From NCBI GenBank assembly GCA_024663395.1, contig JANFAH010000004.1, positions 2,232,001 through 2,296,000 of the forward strand: a DNA stretch of 64,000 nt, in the 5' to 3' direction. Both the position numbers and the translations under genes were made by a program. The stretch comes from Pisolithus tinctorius. Lineage: Eukaryota; Basidiomycota; Agaricomycetes; Boletales; Pisolithaceae. Under the pieces are notes generated by a model. It saw only the letters and a program-made list of their open reading frames with translations, did not search any database and was not told the origin of the DNA. Of the stretch, positions 22,958 to 33,646 are shown piece by piece; position 1 is the first letter of the stretch, and every line of letters begins with the position of its first letter.

Positions 22958-23935
22958 ATGTCTAGCGGCAGGAAACGTCCCCAGTGCCACCAGTGTGGGA
23001 CGATGATGCAAGGTCATACACGGAAAGGCAGAGGCAAATTCGTATGCCCTGATTCTTCTACTTCCACCACTGGCACGGACAAGGATCGCGCTGCGTCTGA
23101 GGTTAGTGTCGCCGAATCGCTGTCGACCCGGAGCCATTTAGGTTCCACACCACTTCCCTCTCCTCCCGTGTCTCCGTCCCCTTCTCCAAGTCCGGTCCCT
23201 CCTCCTGCTTATACACCGACGTTCAAGCCTCCCCCTGGGGACAGCTGGCATTGGAAAAATCCCAACTGGAAGTCTCCGCCGCCCGATCTTCCGTTCAGTG
23301 ACCTCGCCGGGTTGGAAAGGGCTTCCCTCACACCAACTGAGCTCAACTCGGAATACCAAGCCAGCATTCAGGGAGGTCGTTTCGCCGGCAGCGTTACCCT
23401 TCAAGAGATTAAGGAAGAGCTCACTGACGACCGCGAGGATCTATGGGGCGTTGGGAATAACAATGACGACGACTTGGGATCCACGCAGAGTGAATATTTC
23501 GGCGAGTTCACCCCCATGCCTACGGATACACCTCGTTCCTGGAGCCCATGGTCGCAATCTGATTCCAGTGACAACCTCTCTGGCGTTCTTCGCGCCAGTA
23601 CTCCCCTGTTCAAAGTTTTCCGCACTCGCCGCGGGGACATATCCAAAGTAACGCATGCCGCCGAGGAGGAAGGCAAACACGTGTGCATCATCGATGCCCC
23701 GCCTAGCTACCCGGGTACTGCCAAGCTTCCACGGGAGAAAGCAAATGGCACGGTTTGGGTCCTCGTTAGTGACCGTGAGGACGACCTCAGGTATGCTCTC
23801 GATTGCCAGCAACGAGGCATGCCTGGGACCCTGGTTTTCGACGAGCAAATGGCCAAGCGGAATGGAATTCTCGAAGCTATGATTGCTAGTCTGGTGGGCG
23901 GCCTCGTTGTCGCTCTCGGATTCAAATACCTGTAG
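22958..23935 (+). CDS. Zinc-ribbon protein with PY motif and C-terminal membrane anchor
   Basis: From the ATG at 22958 the product is 325 residues; an earlier in-frame ATG at 22892 is possible but its extension looks noncoding. The N-terminus has CHQCGTMMQGHTRKGRG followed by FVCP, a CxxC plus further Cys pattern suggesting a small zinc ribbon. A Pro/Ser-rich stretch follows with PPPAYTP (PPxY), then DSWHWKNPNWKSPPPDLP, an acidic Ser-rich middle, a compact segment (KVFRTRRGDISKV...VWVLVSDRED), and a final hydrophobic span (MIASLVGGLVVAL) that could be a tail anchor. No known family is recognised. The single-exon structure is unusual among neighbours. Confidence 0.6.
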   Translation: MSSGRKRPQCHQCGTMMQGHTRKGRGKFVCPDSSTSTTGTDKDRAASEVSVAESLSTRSHLGSTPLPSPPVSPSPSPSPVPPPAYTPTFKPPPGDSWHWKNPNWKSPPPDLPFSDLAGLERASLTPTELNSEYQASIQGGRFAGSVTLQEIKEELTDDREDLWGVGNNNDDDLGSTQSEYFGEFTPMPTDTPRSWSPWSQSDSSDNLSGVLRASTPLFKVFRTRRGDISKVTHAAEEEGKHVCIIDAPPSYPGTAKLPREKANGTVWVLVSDREDDLRYALDCQQRGMPGTLVFDEQMAKRNGILEAMIASLVGGLVVALGFKYL

Positions 23936-24276
23936 CGATTCAGACAGGCATTCACAGGAAGCACTCGTTCAGCGAGATGTGCGTTACGGACATTGTTTGT
24001 AAAATCTATGCTCGATATGGCCCCTATGCATCTCACATGTATTTACCACATCTTATGCGAATTATGCCTGTTCTTTCGTTAAGCGATACACTACATCCAA
24101 CAAGCAGAATCAGGTTGCAGAATACATCATAGCTGGTTAGCGATAGGTATTTGAAGGTGAGGTATAAAACACAATGACAAGCATGAGCATATCGTGAATG
24201 CCAAATAAATCAGTACAGCCCACATGTATCCGTATAACTTACGTGATCCAATCGGAAGTCCTTGAACGCCAAAGCT
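23936..24276. other. Convergent intergenic region
   Basis: 3' ends of two convergent genes meet here. AT-rich stretches are consistent with polyadenylation signals; no gene is seen. Confidence 0.45.
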
Positions 24277-26166
24277 CTAGACGGCCCAGTCGTCTATCGT
24301 TCCATACCCGGGCCTGGCTCCCCAACCCCTTGTCATCCGCTCCTCGATCCTCTCTTCTTGAGATCTCCAAGGGGACGGTCCAACACCCAGCCAAGTGTGA
24401 AACCAGCCAGAACTTTCTCCCTCCGTCACCCTCCCGGGTTCTAATTTGGACTTCTTCTTGCCCTTCTTATCCCGAAGTTTCGAGCTACTGGGCCGCAAGC
24501 TAGAGTAAGACTCAGGAAGCTCTGCAAAGCTGATGCGCTTCGGCGTATTTGTACCTGACGATGGGCCACTTCCAAACGCTTTGGCTACGCCATTTCCGAG
24601 TAAGTCCACCAAGCTGACGGAGCTCGGAGATGGTGCTGGTGTTGGGGGAACGGAGTGCACTTTCAGAGAAGAATGCGCGGGAGGGGATGGAGGCCGTGTG
24701 GACAGAGAGTGCCGACCTTTCGTGAACAGACGCGACACAGACGCCGTAGCATTTGACGCGGCTGAGACCGGCGGAGGGGGAGGTGTCACAGGTTGGAAAC
24801 TCCGTGTACGGCGGTGGTTCCCCCTCTTTCGACAGTCGTCATCCACGGAAACGGATGATGGTTGCTTTTCCAGAATTTTGCGCAGAGATTGCATTGCACG
24901 ATATCCGGTGGGATGATCGGAAGACGTGGTAGACTCCGAGGACGACACCGATAGCACCTCTACCGGGGGTGTTGTGGATCGCGGGGCCAGCGGCGCTCGT
25001 CGTATTGGCGTCACGGAACGAGATCGAAGAGTAGATGCTCGGGTTCTCGGCCGACAGCGGCCACCAGGAGACGATCGTATTGTTCGCACAGAGGATGGCG
25101 AAGATACCGCTGATCCCCTTTCTGTACTTGAAGTACCGGTGGACCCGCGCCTCGAAGGCAAGCCAAATAGTCGAGAGGAAGCTTCGGAGGAAACTTCGGG
25201 CCGCTTCACAAATTTTGTAAGGAGACGGTAAGCTGATAACGCGGTACCTGATATTTCGGAGGGCGAGCTGGAAGACTGGGAGGGAATTGTGTGTGGGGGG
25301 GAATCGGGTAAATGGTTTCGCAAATTAGCAGAGTGCGTGGATGGAAAAGAGCGAACACCAAGCGTGGATGGAAGTATTATAAGTTCGGGGTCCGTCGATG
25401 ACTCAACGTACTGAGTCAGCGCTCTCGGTGCGGGTGCAATAAGACTATCGCGCGCGGGAAGTGAATACTGTAGCTGTGAAGTACTGGAAGATGCTCCATT
25501 GAGCTCCAACAGCGATGGTTTACTTCGATGTCGTAATCGTGACACTGTGGATGTCGGAAGACTGCGGCTCACCGCACCTTCGTCATCAGATGGGACACTA
25601 TCGTCCAATAGCTTATCTACATCTTGAGATATTTCCTCCAGGTGATCCATCCACGTTGCATGTAACCCGCTGTTGACTCTGATGCAAGTGGACAAGTTCC
25701 GTGCACGCACTTCCAAAGTGCGGTCTGGCTCGGTTTCCGCAGGGGAAAGGAGTGTGGACAAGCTTGTCTGCGTGGACATGGAACTCTGCAGTAACGCGTT
25801 GGACAACTCGAGCGCATGCACGCTGCGCTCCAGTAGAGTGTCGAGGAAAGGGTCCGCCGGCGGACGTGGTGGCAGGACACGTTTTCGCCTGCGAATGTGT
25901 GATGGTGATTGACGCTTCGAGGGCATACTGGAATGGTCGCAATCCTCCTCCGTATCTGCGTCTGCATCGTCTATTGCACTGGGATAATCCGGTGGCCTGT
26001 CGGATTCTTCCTCCTCTAACAGGAAAGGCTTAACTGGGAGAGCCCAACGAGGCGGGGAGGAGTATTCCGGTAGTGTCTGGACTGTTTCGGAGGACAATCT
26101 CGAGACAGAAAAGCGCTTGCGGTGCGATTTACGGGGTGGCAGGTGAGGGTTGTGGTAGGTGTTCAT
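24277..26166 (-). CDS. Serine/proline-rich orphan protein
   Basis: One long frame of 629 residues from the ATG at 26166; the frame continues upstream to a GTG at 26247, and a donor-like GTAAGT just beyond suggests a 5' intron. The first third contains a Pro-rich basic patch (RRRKRVLPPRPPADPFLD) and a helix-forming segment (LLERSVHALELSNALL). It is followed by HATWMDHLEEISQDVDKLL, which could form a short coiled coil. The rest is Ser/Thr/Pro-rich with SP/TP sites that look like phosphorylation targets, and the C-terminus ends in a Trp/Gly-rich block (GWFHTWLGVGPSPW, GWGARPGYGTIDDW). I recognise no family. The conserved-looking ends argue it is a real protein. Confidence 0.6.
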   Translation of the reverse strand: MNTYHNPHLPPRKSHRKRFSVSRLSSETVQTLPEYSSPPRWALPVKPFLLEEEESDRPPDYPSAIDDADADTEEDCDHSSMPSKRQSPSHIRRRKRVLPPRPPADPFLDTLLERSVHALELSNALLQSSMSTQTSLSTLLSPAETEPDRTLEVRARNLSTCIRVNSGLHATWMDHLEEISQDVDKLLDDSVPSDDEGAVSRSLPTSTVSRLRHRSKPSLLELNGASSSTSQLQYSLPARDSLIAPAPRALTQYVESSTDPELIILPSTLGVRSFPSTHSANLRNHLPDSPPHTIPSQSSSSPSEISGTALSAYRLLTKFVKRPEVSSEASSRLFGLPSRRGSTGTSSTERGSAVSSPSSVRTIRSSPGGRCRPRTRASTLRSRSVTPIRRAPLAPRSTTPPVEVLSVSSSESTTSSDHPTGYRAMQSLRKILEKQPSSVSVDDDCRKRGNHRRTRSFQPVTPPPPPVSAASNATASVSRLFTKGRHSLSTRPPSPPAHSSLKVHSVPPTPAPSPSSVSLVDLLGNGVAKAFGSGPSSGTNTPKRISFAELPESYSSLRPSSSKLRDKKGKKKSKLEPGRVTEGESSGWFHTWLGVGPSPWRSQEERIEERMTRGWGARPGYGTIDDWAV

Positions 26167-26247
26167 CCAAGTTAGCAGCAGCTGAGAAGAGAACGCGAGA
26201 ATGTGACAGATGAGATGAGTGCCACTGCGTGCCAAGTCAGTGGTCAC

Positions 26248-26704
26248 TTACATGCTGGCTAGCGTTTAGAAGAGAGATTGGTGGTCGGATGGAGAACCGT
26301 GCAGCCGGTTGATCCACGGCCTGGCTGACTAAGCAAGCACCATCATGTCGTGTTACGTATTAGTACTGTCGGGACCTGTACAGTAATATCTATAAAATTA
26401 TTTTCGAATGCGGTGTCACAGGATTTCGGCCACCTCCAAGATTGGTGTGGAGAGATTCCATAGATTTTCCTCCAGGTAGTCACTGAAGCAGAAGGTACTC
26501 ACTGACGATAGGAAACCACTCACAGGCACACTTCAATCCAATTCAGCAAGGCTTATTCATGTACGCGAGCCAACCATTGTACCAAGACGTGAAAGTCTAT
26601 ATCCAAAGTAATACTAGTATTCCTTTCCCAAGTTTCCAACGTGTCAAGATGGCATGAGAAGAACTTCGACATCACCACCCTTCTAGATACCTTCCAATTT
26701 CCGT
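26248..26704. other. Intergenic, nothing recognised
   Basis: Upstream region of the serine-rich orphan and downstream of the phosphodiesterase gene. No supported coding, RNA or repeat feature. Confidence 0.45.
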
Positions 26705-28150
26705 CTACGCAATTCTCGAAGTTATAGTTGTTGGCTCAGGGAGCACAAAATGGTCGAAAGGGCCTGCAGCACTTTCGAGGTACATCCTCGTGAGTCTTTC
26801 CCAAGATGATGTGACTGGGAAGTAGAACTGCCACGTCGTCCAGAGGAAAAGCCGGCCGTACCGAGAAAGCATGGTATCGTAGTCGACTGCAGCACGGTCA
26901 GCAATGTTGCTGGAACTGGTGTCAAGTCCGCGTACCTTGTAGCGCTCCTCGAAGTTCCAGCCATTTCTGCGTGACATCAGTAATAACAACATCAACACCC
27001 CATCGAACAGCCTGACAGTCAATGAGCTATCAGTGTCCCCAAAGTTCCGCAGAATCACTCACTTCCATCATGTGCTCCGGTTTGTTGACAGTCCATACCA
27101 TAAGTCGCTTGCCCGCGGCCTTACATTCTTCGCGGAATCTGAATATGATATGCAGAATATATTTGGAAGTCTGGAAGGCACCGGAAAGATGTGGAGACGT
27201 ACCCGGAGCCGTCCGCACTTGCTAGCGATGCAAATGACATGGAGAAAACCTCAACGTCATTCCAGAAATACTTGCGAGCAAGAGCAGTGCTGACGCCAAT
27301 ATGAGACCGCCGACAATAAGGCAGCCTCGCTTTCGCAAAGGCAACAAACCGCGGGTGCCAAAGGCCAAGCAGGATACGAGGGGCAAGTTTAGTTTCCCAG
27401 TCGGGCTGCACCGAGATAATATCATGCATGAGTAAAAACAAACGGTCCGGATCATTTTGAACCTTGACGTCAACATTGAATTTGACGTGTTGGTTCTCTG
27501 GCTAATGACAAAGGCAATCGGTGGACGTGCAAGTGATAATCATAGTGTGTTTACCTTCATCAGCAGGGCGACAGTTTCTGCGAAAGTGGGAATGGACTGC
27601 CGTGGTTCCTTGATCGTGAGGAGGTGCTCCATCCCATCATCGCCGTGCCATTTCCGCTCCCTAATCAAACCTAATGACGACAAACCGTTTTAGAGCACGA
27701 ACGTGCATGACCAAAGGAGGTTACTCTTACCTTTGCAACCGGTGGTTCTTTCCAGAGCTAATGAGGAGCACACACATTCGTTTAGTTACCAATTTGGGAA
27801 ACCCGAATGCACCAATGAGCCTACCTGGATCGTGAAACATTACAACAACGTCATCCAAAGAGACGTGCACGTCTGAGATACAGGTTACGGAGAAGGATCA
27901 CGGGTAAGGTTATGAAGTACCGCTCTCGATGCCCTCGGCCCCATCGCGGATGGCGGCTTCAAAGCTAGCGAGCGTATTCTCAGGAAATGTTGCAGAGGCC
28001 TGAATGATAGCATGTGGCGTTTGCGATGATGGAAATCGCTCAGCACGTACCCCTCGGTGACCCCAGCATTCTGTAGGACAGAGGTGAAGTGAGTCATGGA
28101 ATAACGACGGAATAGATCCGATTCTTACCTGGCAAGATTCTTGCAGCCAT
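26705..28150 (-). CDS. Glycerophosphodiester phosphodiesterase (GDPD family)
   Basis: Ten exons (28129..28150, 28051..28070, 27921..27999, 27825..27872, 27731..27757, 27555..27670, 27203..27501, 27063..27138, 26936..27011, 26705..26886) total 945 nt, 314 residues. The enzyme hydrolyses glycerophosphodiesters to sn-glycerol 3-phosphate and an alcohol. Catalytic landmarks are present: CWGHRGAS with the HRG pair near residue 11, FPENTLASFEAA, EGIESDVHVSLDD, VVMFHDPALERTTGCKG, FNVDVKVQND, and the barrel-end blocks MVWTVNKPEHM and GVDVVITDVTQKW. The TIM barrel appears complete, with a C-terminal hydrophobic segment (GRLFLWTTWQFYFPV). Exons of 20, 22 and 27 nt make automatic prediction error-prone. 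Confidence 0.93.
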
Positions 28151-28240
28151 GAGGGGTGGAAATTAGGATTGATTAAATGTCGGTGGTATGTAAGAGACGG
28201 AGTGGGGGTGGAATGCCAAGGGGTTGAAGGAGAACAGGCC

Positions 28241-28248
28241 TTATATAC
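28241..28248 (-). promoter_or_regulatory. TATA-like element upstream of the phosphodiesterase gene
   Basis: On the minus strand the sequence reads TATATAAGG about 91-98 bp before the ATG at 28150, a good core-promoter match at a reasonable distance. Confidence 0.4.
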
Positions 28249-28259
28249 CAGCCTAGCCG

Positions 28260-28905
28260 AGTGACTATATAATAATCCGTTAATCGGAGCGCGAGGAAGC
28301 AACAACAAAAAAAAAAGAAACCCCCCACGATGGAAGGCGATACAGATCTTTTAAATCAACCCCGTCCTGCCGACCCGCCGAGACACGCGTAATAGCAAGG
28401 AGACCTACAGACCTCCAGCTCCAAACTCCAAGTATATAAACACGATGGCTTTCCTGAGTTCCGATAATCAGTGTTTATGCTTCCCGAGGCACTGGAGAGC
28501 AGATCTTCTTCAGTACTGCTGGCTTTTGACGCAACCGTATCACTGAGAGGGGATTTGGGAAGTAGCTGACCCTCTTACAGGATGCATGCCCCTCAAGGAT
28601 CCTGCGTTCCGAACCCCGAAAAAACAAATCAGTCAATATGGTTCATGAAATTACCAACTTGCTTCGCTGGCGAATTATTGTCAAACGGAGAAACACTCGA
28701 GAGAAGCCGAAGTGGTTGCAATAACTTGCAGGTGCGACGTGAACGGGAATATTAGTCGTAGCGACAAATTTTCCTCCCAAAAGAGGATACAAGCGTAATA
28801 ACCAAGGTTGCGGGGGAGAGGGGTATCTGTCTAACAGCATTCCAGGCATGCATGTACATAATACTATTGCTAAATCGCGCCGTACGCTACATAATCAAAA
28901 TCCCG
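28260..28905. other. Intergenic, nothing recognised
   Basis: This contains an A-rich run near 28305-28320 and no coding signal. It is the upstream region of the phosphodiesterase gene and the 3' flank of the acyltransferase gene. Confidence 0.45.
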
Positions 28906-30101
28906 TTACGAATTGTCCCGTCGCCCAACTAGGACATTGCCTTCATCGTCCGTTTCCCCCCCGTACTCGCTCACGCTACCATCCAATCTCAAACTCCTTG
29001 CGACTTTGACAACTTCACTGGTTTCGCTTGTCCCCTCGCTCGGCGTCTCCGACACGGATGGCAAAACTTTGTTGGTTTCTATCGGTATATCCTCTTCTTT
29101 TGCCAAGGAAGGCTTGAGTTCCGGCGTAGGTTGTTGGATCTCATCTGATTCTTGTGCTACCGTCACCTTAGCTGAGATTTCACGTAAAGTATCCAGCATC
29201 TGATCCCGTACACGAGCCGCAAGTTCAGAAACATCTGCCACGGTCAAACCAACGGTTGATATTGGTGGGAGAACTGTTTCCAAAAGGCGATGGTGATAAC
29301 GTTGAGCGGCAATAGAGGCGGATTCATAACGATAACATACCTCTCAGCTTGATGGTCCCTGTATCGAAGACACCCTTATGGTATATCCTCCAATAATTTT
29401 CGCAGACAACGGGTATTATCGGTATCCCAGCCTGGGCCGCCATGTGAAATGCTCCCTTCTTGAAGGGAAGAAGGGAAGGCTCTTCTTGACAATGTCGTGT
29501 GCCTTCGGGGTACATCATAAGTGAAATGCGCTTGGACTTGATCTTCTCCCCTGCAGCCTCCAGCGACGCACGAGCCTTGGAGCTATTGCCACGGTCGATA
29601 AATACAGCACCGGACATGAACATCCAAGGACCCAGTGGAGTCCATTGTAGCTCCCTCTTTGCCATGATGGCTGCTTTCTGGGGAAACATCCTGTATAAAA
29701 GTAAATTAGGCGCCAAGCAGACCAGATAGAAGATGGACTAAAGATACTTACCTTCCCAAATATAAAATATCAAGCATGCTCTGGTGATTGGCCACCATAA
29801 CGGCAGGCCGAGTTTGCAAATGTTCCTCCCCTTCTACCTCCACGGTGATGTCAAGTGCATAGCTAGCAACGGCATAGAAAGTGCGCGCAACGATGTAGTT
29901 GACATCGTTTCGGCGACCGATCAAGGTCATGCCAACGGCAACTACGACGCCCCATGTGGATGCCACCACCAACGTACCGAGAAAAACGGTCAGCCTCCAG
30001 TAATAACGACCGGTCGGAGAGTTGGAAGCAATGGATCGGAGGATGATGAATGGAAGTGATATGTAAGCCAGAGGTTTCACGATACATGCGAAATTGCACA
30101 T
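28906..30101 (-). CDS. 1-acyl-sn-glycerol-3-phosphate acyltransferase (LPAAT)
   Basis: Exons 29752..30101, 29341..29690 and 28906..29273 sum to 1068 nt, 355 residues. The enzyme acylates lysophosphatidic acid to phosphatidic acid in the ER membrane, a step in phospholipid and triacylglycerol synthesis. Two N-terminal hydrophobic segments (LAYISLPFIILRSI, WRLTVFLGTLVVASTWG) precede the catalytic NHQSMLD (the NHx4D motif) near residue 106, FIDRGN, and the substrate-binding YPEGTR near 171, then a third block with PIIPVV. The C-terminal ~100 residues are acidic, Ser/Thr-rich and probably disordered, longer than in yeast Slc1. The start is an ATG. The gene lies next to another glycerolipid enzyme (the phosphodiesterase), perhaps by chance. 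Confidence 0.94.
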
Positions 30102-30534
30102 TGCGATCTATAAGCTGATGACAACGATTAACAGAAAATTTGGTCCAACCAAGAGGGTCTCCACGCTCACACCAGCGAACGCGCAGCCAGGTGAGTCGCG
30201 GAAGAGAATGGCTGTTCGGCTGAAAGCCCGAGAGGTGGGAAAAGGGATGTTGTTCACTCTTTGTCCCTCAGGGTGAACTGCCCCAACACATGCTGAAGTA
30301 TATGTAGTAAGAGCCAGAATTTCTGGTGGCATTGAAGGCTCAAGACGACAATCGTCGTCCCCAATGACTTCAAATGCACGGATTCTACCATATGATCCAG
30401 GGGTCTTTACATAACCATTTCGTGGAATTCATTCCAGAAGAGCCGGCCGTCGAAGGTGGAACGGAAACGGTCACAAGAACAACACATGACTACTAATAAG
30501 TTGGCGATTTTGCAAATACGGCGTGAACACCGTC
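30102..30534. other. Intergenic, nothing recognised
   Basis: Upstream of the LPAAT gene and downstream of the EVE-domain gene. No supported feature. Confidence 0.45.
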
Positions 30535-31762
30535 CTACTTCGTTCTCGCGGATTTGCGACGAGCGTTGATCGCATCTCCATCCGATTCTTTCCTTTTGCG
30601 TCCTCTCCTCCCACTCTTTACACCAGGGCTTTCCAATCCAGGCACATTTGATTCAGTACTCCTCCCAATTCCATCTTTAATATCTTCTCGTGCGTCCTTT
30701 TCCGCCGTTTTCCTGGTGTGGTCCCTTTTAGTAAACTTTGCCTTGGCCTTGTGAGAAGAGGACACGTCTTCCCAACCACCTCTTCTGGCCATCTCCTCAA
30801 TGGCACTCCAACATGCTTCAGATACCCTCTGGACGCTCAGACGGCCACGATTCAGAAGTGCCATATCTGCAGGGATATCACTTGAGAAACCACCATCGCC
30901 GAACTCGTAGACTCGTCAACAGACCTTTAATGGCTCTTAGCCCATCTGATCCCACGTACGCAATTTCTTCCAGAGCATCATGTGACGATACACCAGCGAC
31001 GCGACGCAAGAAGGATAAGGACACAAAGTGTGGAGCGCGCGAAAGGAGCTTCACATCTACCATGAACCACTTTGGTACCTCCTTGTTCGTTTTCTGTTAC
31101 TCTTAAACAACCCCGAAAACATTTGAAAAGAAAAACCCCTCACTGGATCGTAGTAAGGGTGGGAACTGCGCGCCCACTATTTCAGATACAGGAGGACGTA
31201 CATAAAAATAAACGAACCTTTCCCACGCAGTGACTGCCATGATGCCGGGACTGGTCAGTGGAATGCCAAGGTAGATTAAGGTGCTCACAGTCTGGATACG
31301 CTTCTTTGCACACCTGTGCAACGGCACTTGGAAATCAGCGCTGATGGAGAGAAATGAAATGCGCAGCATACCTCCGCAAAACCTGCAACGCCTGACCCAT
31401 AGTGTGCCACCAAACCTTACGATCAGAAACGGTAGTTGTTGGTCAGGATAAGCACCCTCACCAGGATTCTTACAGTTTGAGTGATAGAACAACACCTATG
31501 CCTGCTAGACGTTCCGAGTCGAGCGATAAACCTTACAGACCGACCTTGTCTCCAATTGACATTTCTTTCATCAGATTTCTTGCTTCGAAATTGCGGACCC
31601 CTTCCCATGCTGTCGTCCCCACAGCCTCAAAGTCATCAACACTGAACTGGTAGACGGAACGGGTTGTATTCGATTGCACTGAAAGAACATCACACATACC
31701 TTGACGTCCTTTCCCTTGACGATGCGTGAATCAGGCTCCGCTTTCATGAGCCAGTGCCTCAT
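30535..31762 (-). CDS. EVE-domain protein, thymocyte nuclear protein 1-like
   Basis: Nine exons (31700..31762, 31545..31646, 31462..31495, 31372..31391, 31289..31313, 31218..31233, 31144..31165, 30925..31093, 30535..30866) total 783 nt, 260 residues. EVE domains belong to the PUA-like fold and are thought to bind modified nucleic-acid bases; THYN1 is the animal relative. Conserved blocks recovered only by splicing: HWLMKAEPDSRIVKGKDVKF, VGTTAWEGVRNFEARN, DKVLFYHSNCKNPG, VAGFAEV, KEAYPDFTAWESSHPYYDP, and KWFMVDVKLL. The C-terminus carries a Lys/Arg-rich tail (GRRGRKRK) suited to nuclear localisation. Four consecutive exons are 20, 25, 16 and 22 nt. The consistent phase through all of them supports the model. 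Confidence 0.9.
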
Positions 31763-32268
31763 TTTGCATGCAGCCGAAAGAATGAAGGTGATTGGTGTTT
31801 CTAGGCGCCGTCTTTCACAAAGGGGTGTGTCGGTTAAGCTCAGCAACACAACATCAAACCGAAACCAGCTATCATATGTTGACAACGTTCAACGCTCGAC
31901 ACTGACTGCGTCGAATTTCCACGGTGGAAAAGCACTGCCATGTTGCATACGGTACATATCCGATATGATAAGTGCCCGGTGACGTTTGCTGTGGACGCCC
32001 GGGTGAAATAGGACGGTCTCCGTCACTCAACGAACCTACGGCTAAAATAACGAGGCACTCTTTCAGTTCTTTTCGAACGGTGCGGCTACTATTAATGGCG
32101 GTGAACCTGTGTGCAGCCTCGTACAACCCCATTCAATGGTTGCTGCGCATTGACGATCGTGACGCGTGACGAGTGGTCATAAGGAGGTCACGCTGACCCA
32201 GGCTCATCGCTCTCCGCCTCTTATATAACCTGAGCGTCCTTCCCCTCTCCTTAGTGCATATTCGTAAC
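31763..32268. other. Divergent promoter region of the EVE and stomatin genes
   Basis: The two genes start in opposite directions and share about 506 bp. Nothing else is recognised apart from a TATA-like box near the stomatin start. Confidence 0.5.
32219..32228 (+). promoter_or_regulatory. TATA-like element upstream of the stomatin-like gene
   Basis: The sequence TCTTATATAACC lies about 40-50 bp before the ATG at 32269. Confidence 0.4.
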
Positions 32269-33646
32269 ATGTCAGCCAGCGGACTTCAGGACATCGACCG
32301 CAAGGACCGTGTGCCCTCTCCCGGTGGCTCTGGATCATCTCATGGGAACGTCGTAGACCACAATGCGCCACATGGTAAGTCATCTCCGCCACTCCCGTAG
32401 ATGCATCCAGGAAACATGTATAGTGACAGACGATGTACCAGCCAAGCGTGCGGGCATGCATGGGGACGCACACCTGATAACTGTGCAGCCTTTGAGGGCC
32501 AGCGAGTTGCAGGTATGCAGGCGTGGTAGCTCAAATTCAATGGTGTCTTGACAACCGCGCTTCTAGCCTTCGTATGCTCAAGATCTCGGCACTGGTCAGG
32601 TGAGATCATTTTAGGTGCAGGTAATTCGGATTTTGTGATATTCACGTTTATGTAGGTGAAGCATGGGGCATACGGGTCGTTCCTTAATGGACTGGGCACC
32701 GTTGTAGGATGCCTCGGAGCGATACCTTGTTGCCCATGCCCCAACCCGTTCCGTAATGTTCAGCAAGGTATCTATCCAGTCCGCATGCGTTCTACAACCC
32801 CGTTCTCATAAATATGATTAGGCTCGGTGGGCTTGGTCACACGTTTTGGACAATTCTACAAGTCCGTCGATCCTGGCCTTGTACAGGTTAATGTTTGTAC
32901 GGAGAGCCTGCGCGTAGTGGACGTCAAGATCCAAATAATTTCCATTGGAAGGCAAACGGTCATCACTCGTGACAACGTTAACGTCGAGATGTAAGCTTTC
33001 AGCTCGAGTGGCGGTCTAAACGGGTCACTGACGTCACAACAGTGATTCCGTCATATATTTTCAGATTACGAACCCATATCGTGCTGCTTTTGGCATCAGT
33101 GATCTCCGTCAAGCGCTGATCGAACGCGCTCAGACTACTTTGCGGCACGTTGTAGGCGCCCGTGCTGTGCAGAGCATTGTCACGGAACGAGACGCTATCG
33201 CGTTTGAAATAGCGGAGATCGTGGGCGATGTCGCCGACAAGTGGGGCGTCGCCATCGAAGGCATTCTCATCAAGGATATCCTCTTTAGCCCAGAGGTCGC
33301 TACCTCTCTTTCTTCTGCCGCCCAACAGAAGCGCATTGGTGAATCGAAGGTCATTGCTGCTCGTGCTGAAGTCGATGCGGCTCGTCTCATGCGTCAAGCT
33401 GCCGATATTCTCGCTTCACCAGCTGCTATGCAAATTCGTCAACTTGAAGCCCTCCAGCAGATGGCGCGGAGCGCTAGTTCGAAGGTCGTGTTTGTTCCCA
33501 TGCAACTCCAGAGTGACATCATGGGCCAGCTGGGAGGGGGGTCAAATCAAATTGCCTCTGGCTCAGGTACCCTCCGTGACGAAACCGGGGAAGGTATCGG
33601 TGCTGCTGGCCGTGCTAGTCTTTTAGCGAGTGTAGAACATGTTTAA
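32269..33646 (+). CDS. Stomatin/prohibitin-family (SPFH, band 7) membrane protein
   Basis: Exons 32269..32374, 32442..32512, 32567..32599, 32656..32767, 32822..32990 and 33043..33646 total 1095 nt, 364 residues. SPFH proteins coat and organise membrane microdomains as homo-oligomers. The N-terminus is a Ser/Gly-rich leader, followed by a hydrophobic Cys-rich hairpin (LGTVVGCLGAIPCCPCPNPF) with likely palmitoylation sites. The SPFH core follows: GLVTRFGQFYKSVDPGLVQ, VDVKIQIISIGRQTVITRDN, ITNPYRAAFGISDLRQALIE, and RTTL-type TTLRHVVG. A coiled coil comes next (IGESKVIAARAEVDAARLMRQ), and the C-terminus has VFVPMQLQ. No presequence is obvious. The family assignment is firm; the exact subtype is not. 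Confidence 0.94.

Noticed and set aside
24533..25231. Two long plus-strand frames opposite the serine-rich orphan
   Set aside because: They are mirror frames of a GC-rich, serine-rich coding strand, and their own translations show no conserved pattern.
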